DNA from: Sistotremastrum niveocremeum HHB9708
Lineage: Eukaryota > Basidiomycota > Agaricomycetes > Sistotremastrales > Sistotremastraceae
NCBI GenBank assembly: GCA_001630475.1
Contig: KV419405.1
Span: 683,841-747,840 of the forward strand
Direction of reading: 5' to 3'
DNA: 64,000 nt
Shown here: one piece after another, positions 44,215 to 57,388 of the stretch
How positions within the stretch are numbered: position 1 is the first letter of the stretch
Layout: every line of letters starts with the position of its first letter
Made by a program: the position numbers and the translations under genes
Notes under the pieces: model-generated
Databases searched by the model: none
What the model was told of the DNA's origin: nothing
What the model saw: the letters and a program-made list of their open reading frames with translations, nothing else

Positions 44215-47109
44215 ATGGAGGAATCCATCTCACTAGAAGAAACCAACAAAATCCGTATCTCGCTCGGTCTCAAGCCACTGACCGATGACAAAGCACCTTC
44301 CGGCGACAAAGACAAGGAAGCAGCAGACAATTATGCGAAGCAGCGAGAACGTGAAGCCAAAGAACGAGATGCAAAGTATGTCGTTTCATGAGCTTCGCAG
44401 CGTACCAGGCTGACTAGTAACCTTTGATCCTAGGCGCATTGTGGACCGCATTGCAAAGTAAGTATCTTATCTTTCAATTCCAAATACAGTCATTTCATAT
44501 CTTCTGCCTCAGTTATCAACATCCAACTCATGATCTCTTTCCAATAGGGTGAAGAATAAGCGTGAACTCAATGCCTCTCTTACCGGTGCAACTCTCGCGG
44601 ATCCAGATGCTGACGTTGATGACGCTATGAAATGGATTCGGAAGAGCAAGAAGCGAGAGAAAGAGCTTGCCAGGAAACGTCAGGAAGAGCTCGAGAATAT
44701 GGACAAGGCCTTCCAGGAAGAGTACGGCGAAAGTGCGTGTGTCGTATTCCTACTTCGAAGCTCTTACTCATATTCTGCAGAGGACCTTGTCGGCCTTAAG
44801 GTCAGCCATGACTTTGAAGACTTGGACGAAGGCGAGGCGCGGATACTCACGCTGAAAGATAGTCGAATACTGGACAACGAAGGTATGTCTCCTTTTACCT
44901 GCTTTGAAGACCCATGACTTAAATCTGTTTAGAGGATGAACTCCAGAACATTGACATGGCAGAGGACGAGAAGACCCGCAAGAATAATGAGCTCAAAACC
45001 AAGAAACGCGTTTATACAGGGTACGACGACGACGAATTTGTTCCTGGTCATCAGGGATTGAAACGGGCTGTTCTTTCTAAGTACGACGAGGATATTGATG
45101 GGACGAAGGAAACGGTGCGCTCTCTCATCTACTGTCTGTCAGTCCTTATCTCAGATCTCGTAGGGTTTTCGTTTGGGTGCCGGCGTCACCAAGTCAGATC
45201 ATGAGGATCTAAAAATGGACGAAGAGCAAACAATTGCTGTCAATAGATCCCTTCTCTCTATTGATTATTCCAGTAAGCACTATCAGTCATCCTTGCGGTC
45301 AGTCCTGACATACCGTCGCAGAAAATCAGGAGATGTCTGATTATGTACGAGAGGGAGATGTTGGCTTCAAAAAGCCCAAGGTAGCTACAGTCTACCCTAT
45401 CCTCTCACGCGCCTATCTTTACTTACTGTCCATTCTTCAGACCAAGAAAAAGCGCCAGAATCGGCGAGCGCTCACCGAAGCTGATCTTGGAATTCCGGAC
45501 GAAGATAAACCTACTGATTCCCCTATGGATATCGACGAGAAAGCGTCGAGTAAACCATTAAGAGACTTGGACGCCAACTTCGTGGATGATGATGAACTCC
45601 AGGCTGCGCTTGCGCGAGAGCGTCGGGCGAAAATGAAGAAAGTTCGATCAGTAAATAATTTGAACCCGGAGGATATCGCCCGGAAAAGTACGTGCTCTAT
45701 CACTTTGATGTCACTCTTTTGTCATCTCATTGTATGACCTTATAGTTGCCGAAGAAAGAGAAAAGGAAACATCGGAAGCGAACGGTATTAAGAAAGAAGA
45801 AGAACAAGTAGCGGATCTAGGGGACGCTCCTTCAGAGGGTCTCCTCTTCGACGACACCTCCGAATTCGTCCGAAGCATTGCGTATGACCCCCAAGTCATC
45901 AAAATTCAGATCCCAACTGCAAACAAATCACTCAAGCCGGAAGATTCAACCGATGCGCGAATGGAGAGTGACGATAGTGATGATGAAATGGAAGTTGGAG
46001 AAGTTGCCAACGATGATGAGGCAGTCTTAATGGCGATTGAAAATGCCATGAATGTAGACGCAGCACCCGTCAAAGAGGAAGACATCCCCGTATGTAAATA
46101 CTATTCCTTGTCTGTCGCCTGCTAACTGTCCGCGTAGGTTGGTACATCCTCCGAACAAACATTCGGTTCTGGAATGGCCTCAACCCTTAATATCCTGCGA
46201 CAACAAGGCGTCTTGCACGAAGCTTCTGCAGAGGAGCGAGAACGAGAGCGAGTCCAGCGGGAGCGCGATCGTTGGCTGGCTGAGCATCGTGCTAATCTGG
46301 CCAGACGGGAGCTGGAGAAGATGCGTTCTCGAGGAACTAACAAGGATCAGAGTACACGGGAGTATGAGAACCGGGTTCGCGAGCAACAAGAGATACGCGA
46401 GACGGTCGAGACTTTCAAGGACTACAAGCCAGACGTAAACATCGTCTATCACGACGAATTCGGCCGCGTCTTGACGCCTAAGGAGGCTTGGAAGGCCCTT
46501 TCGCATCGTTTCCACGGAAAAGGATCCGGGAAGGCCAAAACGGAGAAGCGATTGAAGAGAATCGCAGAAGAGAAAAAGAAAGAGGCGATGGCGAGTGGTG
46601 ATACACCACTGAGCATGAATCGCGCCTTCCAGATTCGACAGGAGAAAGCAGGACAAGCGCACATGGTGTTGTCCGTGGGCAACCGAGGGTGAGTATTCCC
46701 TTTCTGTTGACTTACTGAGTGATACTGATCTTCATCCAGTGCCGTACCTCAAGTTGCCGAGTTCCTTGAAACACCCACCTTATCCAAAGGCAAAACGGAG
46801 AAACGGAGCAAAAAGAAAGAGGCAAAAAACGCAGCCGCACGGGCAGGTGATGGGGCGGGTTTGACCACTTTGCCGACCGTCGGGGTTGTTGGGCTGCAAC
46901 CCGCGACTGGCGCCGTTGTGTCTGCACCGCCGACTACGTCGTCTCCAGGGCCGTCTATGATGAAGTCCAGTTTCTCCAGGGTAGCGGCCGAGCCTGTATC
47001 AGGATCAGCAAGTCCTGCGACAGGCCTCAACGAACACGCCAAATTTTCCATGGGCTTGAAAAGAAAGGCCAACGATGATGGCGGCGCGGCGTCGAAGAAG
47101 CGATCATAG
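44215..47109 (+). CDS. SNU66: U4/U6.U5 tri-snRNP component Snu66 (SART1), 777 aa
   Basis: Eleven exons: 44215-44375, 44434-44457, 44548-44732, 44781-44882, 44933-45114, 45164-45272, 45322-45380, 45441-45687, 45746-46089, 46138-46688, 46740-47109. SISLEETNKIRISLGLKPL at the N-terminus is the family's opening helix; then MKWIRKSKKREKE, LKVSHDFEDLDEGE, GYDDDEF, and the C-terminal block TLNILRQQGVL, DVNIVYHDEFGRVLTPKEAWKALSHRFHGKGSGKAKTEKR split by charged coil. This protein recruits the tri-snRNP to the pre-spliceosome. It also holds many KR/EE coiled segments. A Gly/Ala/Thr/Pro-rich insertion precedes the last FSMGLKRKA motif. All phases check. Confidence 0.95.
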
Positions 47110-47287
47110 GATGTAACGATCAGCTCGATGATGATCTCTTGGGCAGGTGTCAGAACATAGTCTTTGTTATAATATTATTTTGTAGGCTGTCCTCAAGGAC
47201 GCGCGCGGAGACCGCGGCCAATATATATTTCTTAAGATCTAGATCTGTTTAACTGTTGCGAAACAAGCGCTGACGCGCCTTGCCATC

Positions 47288-48899
47288 ATGAATTCTGCTT
47301 TACCGCTTCATGGACTCAAAGTCATTGAAGTTCGATTTTTCTAGCGTTCCTGAATTGAGCTGACGAAGCCTCTGTCTAGTTGGCAGGTCTTGCGCCAGGT
47401 CCATTCGCAGGTCGTTGATAGTAGCTGTGTGCCTCGATCAAACGCTAAATCTGGTTCTGGTTGCAATCTGAAGGTCTCATCCTGGCCGACTTTGGAGCGG
47501 ATGTTGTACGCATCGACAGAACATCCAGTAATGCTGTGGTCAAAGACATCCTATGCCGCGGAAAGAGATCCATTGCTCTGAACCTAAAGAAAGAAACAGG
47601 CCGTTCTATTCTGAAACGTCTTATTTCGGCCGCCGACATTCTGATTGACCCTTTCCGCCCTGGTGTTCTTGAAAATTTATCCCTGGGGCCGGATGTCTTT
47701 CTAGCTTCGGGTGGCATCAACCCAAGACTGATTTTCGCGAGACTTGTTGGGTGAGATTTTCCGTTGTTGCCTCAATGCGCCTGAACGTGCTGACTGACTT
47801 CTGGTAGCTTCCCTCCAGGTGATGCATAGTAATTGAACTGATGTGTGTCGTTGGTCTTATACGAAACACAGGTCCGTCTCGAGACATGGCAGGTGAGCGG
47901 CATGTCTGAGAGTTTGATGGTACGTTGACGAAGCTTCCTCAGGACATGACCTCAATTACCTAGCAGATAGTGGTGTCTTGTCTGTATGTTTGATTTGAGA
48001 CCCGCTCGCAGTGCTCCGGATTGAAAGTTGTCTAGATGTTTCCCCGGGGCGACAAACCTTCCTTCCCATTGAATATTCTGGCCGATTTCGCGGGAGGCGG
48101 AATGTTATGTGTCATGGGTATTTTGTTGGCGGTCATCGAGCGCCAGAAGAGCGGCCTCGGCCAGGTCGTAGAATGCAATATGGTAGGAATATATTCCATT
48201 CGTAGCACAGGTTGTGGCTAATAGCTCGAAGGTCTCCGGCACCCGATATCTTTCTTCCTTTCCCTTGATACTATCGCTTGCCGAAAATCCCACTTTCGGA
48301 GAACCAGGAGCTTCGAAGGGCCTGTTAGATGGCGGCGCGCCGTTCTATGAAGTTTACAGGTGTTCAGATGGGGGATATATGAGCGTTGCGTGTTTGGAGC
48401 CTCAATTTTTCAAAGTCTTCATGGATCGCTTCTCGGGCGCGTTGAAGCTCGCCAGGAACGTTGAGATCATGGAAGCACCCATACCTCTGCATTTGCAGAA
48501 TGATCGCTCTCGATGGCCAGAATTGCGCCGGTACCTTGAAAAAGGTTTCCTGTCAAAAACGAGGGACGAATGGACCACGATCTTCGAAGGTAACCCTTGA
48601 TGCTGTTATTGCCCCACACCTAAGTTCTCAGACGACCTGTAGGCTCTGACGCTTGCGTTATGCCAATGCGTACTCCCGCCGAAGCTGCCACCGCTCACGG
48701 ACCTGTCCCCGCGCCGCACCCCCGTCTGTCCCGTACGAAGCTTGAGGTGGGCTCATCAGATCTGTCGATCGACATTTTAGAGCCTGGAGCTCACACAGAC
48801 CAAATCCTCCGAGAACTTGATATTACCGACCGCGAGCGCGCACAACTGGTAGCAGACGGAGTCGTCACAGCGCCGAAACAATTACGGTCGCGGCTCTGA
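47288..48899 (+). CDS. AMACR: Alpha-methylacyl-CoA racemase (CoA-transferase family III), 394 aa
   Basis: Nine exons: 47288-47329, 47380-47410, 47474-47750, 47808-47818, 47872-47892, 47943-47983, 48036-48182, 48232-48589, 48643-48899. [85 protein letters not shown] (the catalytic His/Asp stretch GHDxNYxA), [41 protein letters not shown], and GSDACVMPM match AMACR. It inverts 2-methylacyl-CoA stereochemistry before beta-oxidation. The last three residues, SRL, are a canonical peroxisomal PTS1. Exons 4 (11 bases) and 5 (21 bases) are very small, so this model should be checked against transcripts. Confidence 0.9.
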
Positions 48900-48970
48900 G
48901 ATCATTCTAGAATACTATATCTGGATATGGCTCTGAGCCGCGCTACAGAAAATACAGGATATGACTACAT

Positions 48971-51544
<2,574 letters not shown>

Positions 51545-51660
51545 ATAACTTTAATATCAGTGGGAATGCTGAGCGAGCTACAGAACTTTGCGGGTGAGCG
51601 ATCTTCGGGATGGTCACGGTCTTGCATCATCCCTGTCACACAGCGTGACATTCGGCAATC

Positions 51661-52930
51661 ATGCAGCTGCCTCCGCTCCCTGAACTGTCGACTGAGTCTT
51701 TAGGTCCTCTGCCGACGCAGCTAATAAGAACTGATCAAGATCTGCTAGAATGGAAGAAGACTAAGGGCTATTCGAACTTGACCCTTTTCTTGAGTCGTCT
51801 TAGCGAATCGGTCGTGGGTTACTCCTTGCCCCTGCACAATGAATCGGAAGAGCAAGATAGCGAGGTGCTAACTGAGCTGGATCTATTCTGCACATGTCTC
51901 AGTGTATGATCAGGCTATTACTGCCACTTTAAAACTACTGGATCAGCTGGAAAGTTGGATTGCAGACATCCCTCCATTGGACACGCCTCAACGATTTGGC
52001 AACCGGGCCTTCATCTCTTGGGGTGATCGTCTCAAAGAGGTATTTAGCTGATGTTTCTAATAACTGAAAAGCTAACTTATGTGAATGCAGCGCGCTCCGT
52101 CTCTCCTCCAAGCTCTCCTTCCTCAAACCCACCATGCCACGATTCCCTTTCTGACGCCCTATTTTCTTACCTCATTCGGGTCATTCATACGGCTTGACTA
52201 TGGAACTGGTCATGAAGCTTCCTTCGCTTGCTTTCTTCTTGGTCTCACCCTGGTTCGATTTTTCGATCCCAAGCCCGCAGAGGAACGGCATTTGGTTTTG
52301 CGAGTTTTTGAAAGGTACGACACCGCGAAATTTGCCTCAAGGTAAGCAACCTGACTCTTGGGAAGATATCTTCGCTTGGTATGGGCACTGCAAGACGTCT
52401 ATCGATTGGAGCCTGCAGGCAGCCATGGTGTGTGGGGCTTAGACGATTACAGCTTTCTCGGTTATATATTTGGAAGTGGACAATTACGAGGTCATTCACT
52501 TAACAAGTGTCCCATGGCTAAGGTTAATTATGAAGCAGATGTTCAAGATTCCTCGCCGTCGTCCATACTCAAGCCACCTCTTCCTCCAACGAATCTTTTC
52601 TATATTTCGATCACGCGCATCCTCCAATGTAAACAAGGACCCTTCCACGAACACAGTTCGCAATTATATTCCATTGCCACTGGCGTCCCTCGGTGGAGTA
52701 AAGTGAACAGCGGTTTGTTCAAGATGTATGACGTAAGCCATTTTCTCGAAGGATCCACAGAATGGCGAATAATCATATAAAAGTCTGAGGTACTTGGAAA
52801 GAGGGTGGTTGTGCAGCACCTTCCTCTTGGTGGCCTCCTAGAATGGGATCGGCCAACGCCGCGAAAGCAAGATTCCACGTCCAGTATCACTCCGAAGGCA
52901 GAAGCAACGAGAGCACCGTGGGCTAGATGA
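51661..52930 (+). CDS. RRD2: PP2A phosphatase activator (PTPA, RRD family), peptidyl-prolyl isomerase, 340 aa
   Basis: Exons 51661-51864, 51914-52039, 52091-52314, 52366-52490, 52536-52732, 52784-52930. FLSRLSESVVGY, IADIPPLDTPQRFGNRAFISW, FGSFIRLDYGTGHEASFACFL (the family signature), DVYRLEPAGSHGVWGLDDYSFLGYIFGSGQL, GPFHEHSSQLYSIATGVPRWSKVNSGLFKMYD and RVVVQHLPLGGLLEW leave no doubt about the family. PTPA proteins load metals into PP2A-type catalytic subunits and isomerise a proline. Yeast has two paralogues; choosing RRD2 over RRD1 is tentative. The fourth intron (52491-52535) is 45 bases, a multiple of three with no stop, so retention would add 15 residues rather than truncate. Confidence 0.9.
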
Positions 52931-52961
52931 ACTGACGAAAGATGCAGTCTAGATGCCATCT

Positions 52962-54017
52962 TTATACGTCTAAGAAATCGTCTTCTTCCTCGACTAGGAG
53001 ATCGAGCAGCTTGAAGAATGATGCTGCCGGGAAGCCGACTACATTGTTATAATCCCCGTCAATCTTAGAGACTAATAGCCCTCCCAAACCCTGTACCGTA
53101 GTTGAATACTGTGCATTGACGAAGTAATCAGACCTCTGACCTGGATAGCAAATCCGCCAGCTCGATCAAGACCTTCTCCACTATCAGCATAAGCCTCCAA
53201 AAGTTCTCTTGAATTATCGGCGAAATGTACGAGGGTCCTTTCATCAAGCGATCTAGGGAAAATGAATGAGTCTGGGAAGTACGAGAGGATCATCCAGAGG
53301 TCTCACTTGATAGCGTATCCAGGGGCTGTTAAGATAGGGTATACTGAAGATATTATCAGATTAGATATATTCCGAAGGCGAATAATGACAGCGCACCGAG
53401 GCAAACACCTGTGACGATCTCACAAACACCCCCATTTAATTCCAATAACATCCTCAGATTGTCCACTTTGGATGTTGGCTTTTCCAAAATCTCAGGTCTT
53501 GCCTCCGGGTCCGAAAATCCAGCATCCGCTGAGGAGCTCCCAGGGTGATGTGTTAAGACCACTGTATCCGCTACACGGAGAGTTAATCGATCATCAAGTG
53601 AAGGGGCGGTATTTTCACATACCTCCGATGACAAGATCTGGCCCATCCTCTGGCTGTTCTGTCTGACGCGATATTACATAACTCATAATGGACTGGACGG
53701 GATGCTGCGCACAACTAGTCGTTCATACACCTCAACAGCTTTCTGAGTCGCGGTTGCGACTGGATATTCATGAACATCCGCAAAAGAGCTATGCGCCAGA
53801 TCTTCTTTGAAGGTGCTCGGTACAATCTCTGGCCGTAGTCCCTGTAGAGAATATTAATGCGGGTGCATGACAATGAATGACAGATGCTGACGCAGGTTTT
53901 CAAAATTTCTTTTCTTCTAGGGCTATTGGATGCGAGGATGACACGCTTTCCTGATAGTTTGTTCGTAGCTGGGATGCGTAGAGCTTGAGCAAGTACTGCC
54001 TGATGCTTGGGTGCCAT
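52962..54017 (-). CDS. Maf-family nucleotide pyrophosphatase, 247 aa
   Basis: Seven exons on the minus strand: 54017-53892, 53841-53716, 53662-53623, 53570-53397, 53343-53307, 53252-53141, 53090-52962. RVILASNSPRRKEIL is the nucleotide-binding loop, followed by ADTVVLTHH (catalytic Asp), ILEKP, NGGVCEIVTGVCL, SLDERTLVHFADNSRELLEAYADSGEGLDRAGGFAIQ and the GGLLV...IDGDYNNVVGFP end. Maf proteins hydrolyse dTTP, UTP and modified pyrimidine triphosphates, cleaning the nucleotide pool. The long DADGFSDPEA-type insertion after VLTHH is fungal. The gene converges on PTPA with 31 bases between stops, and is head to head with HUS1. Confidence 0.9.
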
Positions 54018-54089
54018 GATGTCGTCGGACTCGGCAAAATATCACGTGTTTATTGCTCTTGGACTCGTCGCGTTCCCTCCCAGTCGCTC

Positions 54090-55267
54090 ATGCGTTTTCG
54101 CGCTTCAATAGAGAATGTCCCGACTTTTTCAAGTAAAACCCTGTGCAAATGATGCGAAGGTCATGTAATGAACTATTGATTGACAGAAATAATGCAGAGC
54201 ATCGAGAAACTGTCGAAAACCTGCACCATCCGGCTCACGGAAGAAACTATCCGAATAATCTGTAACACTGCTAATGAGGGAGGGGTACAGGTCTGGTCGT
54301 CCGTCCCTATTATTGCGCAATAGTCCCCGAAAATGACGGTCTCTTCATCCTGTAGGCAAATCAGGATTGTACGTTCTTTGGAAGCCGTCTACTTCAGCTA
54401 GTCGACGAATCTGTAGCCGACCATTTTCTCCGAATATCGAATCGAGTCGAATGCTAACAACGAGATTACTCTTGTTCTGGCAACGGAGGCTCTTCTGCAC
54501 GTGCTGAAATCGGCCATATCCTCTCCTGAGGTCATGGTGAAGCTCGCGAAACGCAACAACGTTGCCTGTTTGTCCTTTGACATAGTCACTCAAACAAAGC
54601 AAGGCAAAAAGGTCCAAATCGCTCATGATGTCAAAATTGTGATTATGAAGCCGACCGAAGCAGAACTACTGAAGGAACCGCTTTGTCCCGAGCCGGACGT
54701 GCGTTCTCACCTTGCTTTGACTTGAATCCTCCACTTGGCGCTAAGTCTCGGCGAAAGGTACATATTGTACTTCCGCCTTTACAGAAATTACGGACCGTGG
54801 TTGAGCGCTTGCGTTCGCTGTCGGACGTGGTTGGGATCTTTGCCAATGGATCGGGTCAACTCAAGCTCGCAATACAAACCGAAAGGATCAAGTCAGATAC
54901 CTTATGGACAGGATTAACCAATCCCGTGATGCGAGGTGACTCGTGGACCGATCATCCGTAGGATGTACTCACTGGCTGTGCCTTGCAGAGCCTGAACCTG
55001 CCGAAGAGCATGATCACGACCCTGAAGAATTCCACGCTGTGTTAATCTCTGCAAGGAGTTTGCTGAAATTTTTGACGGCGCATGTGATCGCCAATACCAC
55101 GATTGCCTGTGAGTGGGTCGATGACTTGTCGATTTTTTTTCCTGATGGCTTCAGGCATTTGCGCGAGACATTGTATTATTCTGTATGTCTATATTGGGTC
55201 AGTTGGAGAACCGGGGGGCGTCTTGACATTCTACCTTCCGGCCATCCTAGACGAGGACGAAGACTAA
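54090..55267 (+). CDS. HUS1: DNA damage checkpoint clamp subunit Hus1, 286 aa
   Basis: Seven exons: 54090-54132, 54187-54298, 54356-54368, 54417-54698, 54758-54935, 54989-55108, 55155-55267. MRFRASIENVPTFSK, KLSKTCTIRLTEETIRIIC, GGVQVWSQIRIPTIFSEYRIESNANNEITLVL, LLHVLKSAISSPEVMVKLAKRN, PLCPEPDVHIVLPPLQKLRTVVERLRSLSD, SLLKFLTAHVIANTTIACICARHCIILYVYIG and GGVLTFYLPAILDEDED follow Hus1 end to end. With Rad9 and Rad1 it forms the 9-1-1 sliding clamp that activates the checkpoint kinase at damaged DNA. Exon 3 is 13 bases and supplies QIRI; without it the frame is lost. Confidence 0.93.
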
Positions 55268-55609
55268 GATTTGGCCGAGTCCGGGAGGGGGGCTACATCG
55301 TGATGGAATTGCTCGTAAATAAGGCACCGTTTCTAGTGTGTAGTATAAGCGAGGATAGCGAGAGAACTATATATTCGATACATGTCGTTGGATGGGCGAT
55401 ACAGGCAGCGGTATTCTCTTGAAGAGATTCTGGAATCATTATGTTAGTATGCTACGCAAATGTTCGAGTGCGTAATGCGAGTAAACAGCGAGAAGCGAAA
55501 GGAAAGCGTGGAGGGAGTGTCGCGAGAGGGTATCCTTATATACAGCGGGGGTATATAGGCCCGAACTGTAGCTCCTTCGGTCCAAATCAGTCTATCCATA
55601 TCGGTTCCA
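55268..55609. other. Intergenic between convergent genes, no gene seen
   Basis: 342 bases between the HUS1 stop and the isochorismatase-like stop. It should hold both 3' UTRs and contains one near-palindrome, listed separately. No other signal seen. Confidence 0.55.
55534..55559. terminator. AT-rich near-palindrome between convergent 3' ends
   Basis: CCTTATATAC, a spacer of seven bases (AGCGGGG), then GTATATAGG: arms pair over nine of ten positions with one unpaired T. It lies about 270 bases after HUS1 and 50 bases beyond the isochorismatase-like stop. It could form a hairpin in transcripts from either strand or mark a 3'-end processing element; either role is inference, and such AT-rich palindromes also arise by chance. 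Confidence 0.3.
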
Positions 55610-56204
55610 TCAGCTGAACGTCACATCTGAGGGATCCAGAAGGACCACGCCCGCCTCCTCTAGCTCGAGCTCCGCGTCGTATTGTATCTGGCCTGCAGAC
55701 CGTTCCCCCCAGGAATAGGTCGCATGACCACCTTTGACCAAGGATACGTGGTTCCCCCGCCCAAGTGCAACACTGCAGGTTGACCGAATCCCAAACTCTG
55801 ACTGAAGTCCCATCACCAGGATCTCTGCATCCTCAGGGATCCATTGTGAGAGCGGTGTGTTCTCAAAGACGTTACTGCGGGTCTTGTCGATGACCCGGTC
55901 ATGCGCTAGATCAGGCGCAAACTGAAGCTCCCAGCCTGGAGTGTTCGGTTCATCTGGGTCTCCGCGTTCCCCGCAGTTGCGCGTCCACACGACTAAGTAG
56001 TGGAGTAGAGCTCATGAGCCGAAAAAAAGCGAGGTGGAAGCAATATGAGTGGAGCAACGTACTAAGTGGCCGTGGGGAGGAGGTCCGCGCTTTCTCAAGG
56101 ACTCGCGCAACAACGCCTAACAGTGTGTTCGCTGATGGAACGACGTTTGGCCCAATGAAGAAGTTGCGTTGTATGTCTATGAGTAGGAGAACAGATATCG
56201 GCAT
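55610..56204 (-). CDS. Isochorismatase-like protein lacking the nucleophilic Cys, 174 aa
   Basis: Two exons on the minus strand, 56204-56063 and 55992-55610. The fold signatures are present: VLLLIDIQRNFF with the first catalytic Asp, TRNCGERGDPDE, VIDKTRSNVFENTPL with the catalytic Lys, and LVMGLQSEFGIRST. In active cysteine hydrolases of this superfamily the residue before IRST-type endings is Cys (as in QSEFC or TDYCV); here it is Gly115. No replacement Cys sits at that point; the next one is Cys120. So this is either a pseudoenzyme, a binding protein, or an enzyme using other chemistry. No pathway neighbour (PncA, phenazine, siderophore) is nearby. Length is normal (about 175-200 aa). Confidence 0.85.
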
Positions 56205-56871
56205 TGGGAGGGGGGAGGAGAGAGAAAAGAATCGGCAAAAGGATCAATCGATTGGACTTATCGGGTCTGAGTTTGAAAGCTTCAAGAAGGAAGAGTCGGT
56301 CGTCAACGCTCTGGAGACGGCTCGGCGACGGGGAACGTGCTGCGATGGGTGGGCCAGCCTGGACCACAGAGATGGTGCTTATATTCGTACCAGGCACCTC
56401 CACAAATTGTTGCGGAAAATAAACTGGAATGCGATGACAGACCAATGAGTGAGCCTGGCCCATGATTGGGATGCATGATTCCAAGAGAAATTGTCGCCTG
56501 TTTCAGAAAATCTAGGATGATTCCTCGGCAGGAAGGATTTCAGGGATCGATATTCAAGGGGCTCGGGGACAGTAAATCTTCAAAGTTGCCTGTATCTCGA
56601 TCGAACGAGATTATACCTCCAAAACCAATTGCCTGCAGAGTTCCGTAAACTGGAGCTTACTAGCGCTGAAAGAGTTCCTCGAGCTTGCTGCCTGGAAATA
56701 ACGGCAAAATAACAGCCCGTTCGGGGAATATAATATGAGCTTCGGGGCAGCGGCGAAATATTTTTTTCGAAGCTGAATCATGCTGAACAGAACAGTGGCA
56801 AAGCTGACAACAGGATCCCAGATGGTCCGTCCAGTTGGCTCGACCGCGACAGGGGTCTCAACAAATAGCGC

Positions 56872-56924
56872 CTAGACTCTAGTGAGGAAACTCCCACGTG
56901 ACGGCTCCGAACGCCGGAGTCTAG
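56872..56924. repeat. CTAGACTC / GAGTCTAG inverted repeat flanking CACGTG
   Basis: Left arm CTAGACTC at 56872-56879, right arm GAGTCTAG at 56917-56924, perfect over 8 bases, spacer 37 bases. The spacer holds the palindrome CACGTG (56895-56900), the E-box bound by bHLH factors. Position is 465-517 bases before the oxidase start. A regulatory role is inference. Confidence 0.4.
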
Positions 56925-56978
56925 ACCCTGGTAATCATTAGCCTAATCCGGAATCCCGTACTTCACCATGGCGATCGC

Positions 56979-57000
56979 AAATTAGGCGCGAAATTAGGCG
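56979..57000. repeat. Direct repeat AAATTAGGCG, two copies 12 bases apart
   Basis: Copies at 56979-56988 and 56991-57000, with an inverted GCCTAAT at 56941-56947. Possibly a transcription-factor site array for the downstream oxidase gene; otherwise chance. Confidence 0.35.
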
Positions 57001-57388
57001 TCGCAGCGCACTCACCTCTTACAACCTCAAGCGCCGCTCTTGTGTATCAAGTTGCGCAATGAGCCACTCACTCAGCCAGAGCGGCCGCTGTGAATACGTG
57101 GACTGCCGGCATCACCACAGAGTGACCGACACTGCCCGAGGTCAAGGCTACCACTTTCACTCGGATAGCAAACCGACTTAGGGCCTCTCACCAATGCCAC
57201 TCTGTGATATGGTCATCAGTTCGTGCCCTATGTACGAAGAATTACCTTGTTCGAGCGCAGCATTAGTAATGCGAAACTGACGCAATTCATACTTCCTTTC
57301 AGGTCATTTGGGCGTCCACGAACTACTATAAAAGACCCTTGGAATTCCCTCGAGGCATGTGTGCAAGATATTTGCTCTAAAGCTCAGA

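Larger units (their letters stand above)
56205..57388. promoter_or_regulatory. Long intergenic region with repeated short motifs
   Basis: 1.18 kb between two divergent genes. No coding frame looks real. Short elements are listed separately: an 8-base inverted repeat around a CACGTG box and two direct copies of AAATTAGGCG. The stretch probably contains the promoters of the isochorismatase-like and oxidase genes. Confidence 0.45.
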
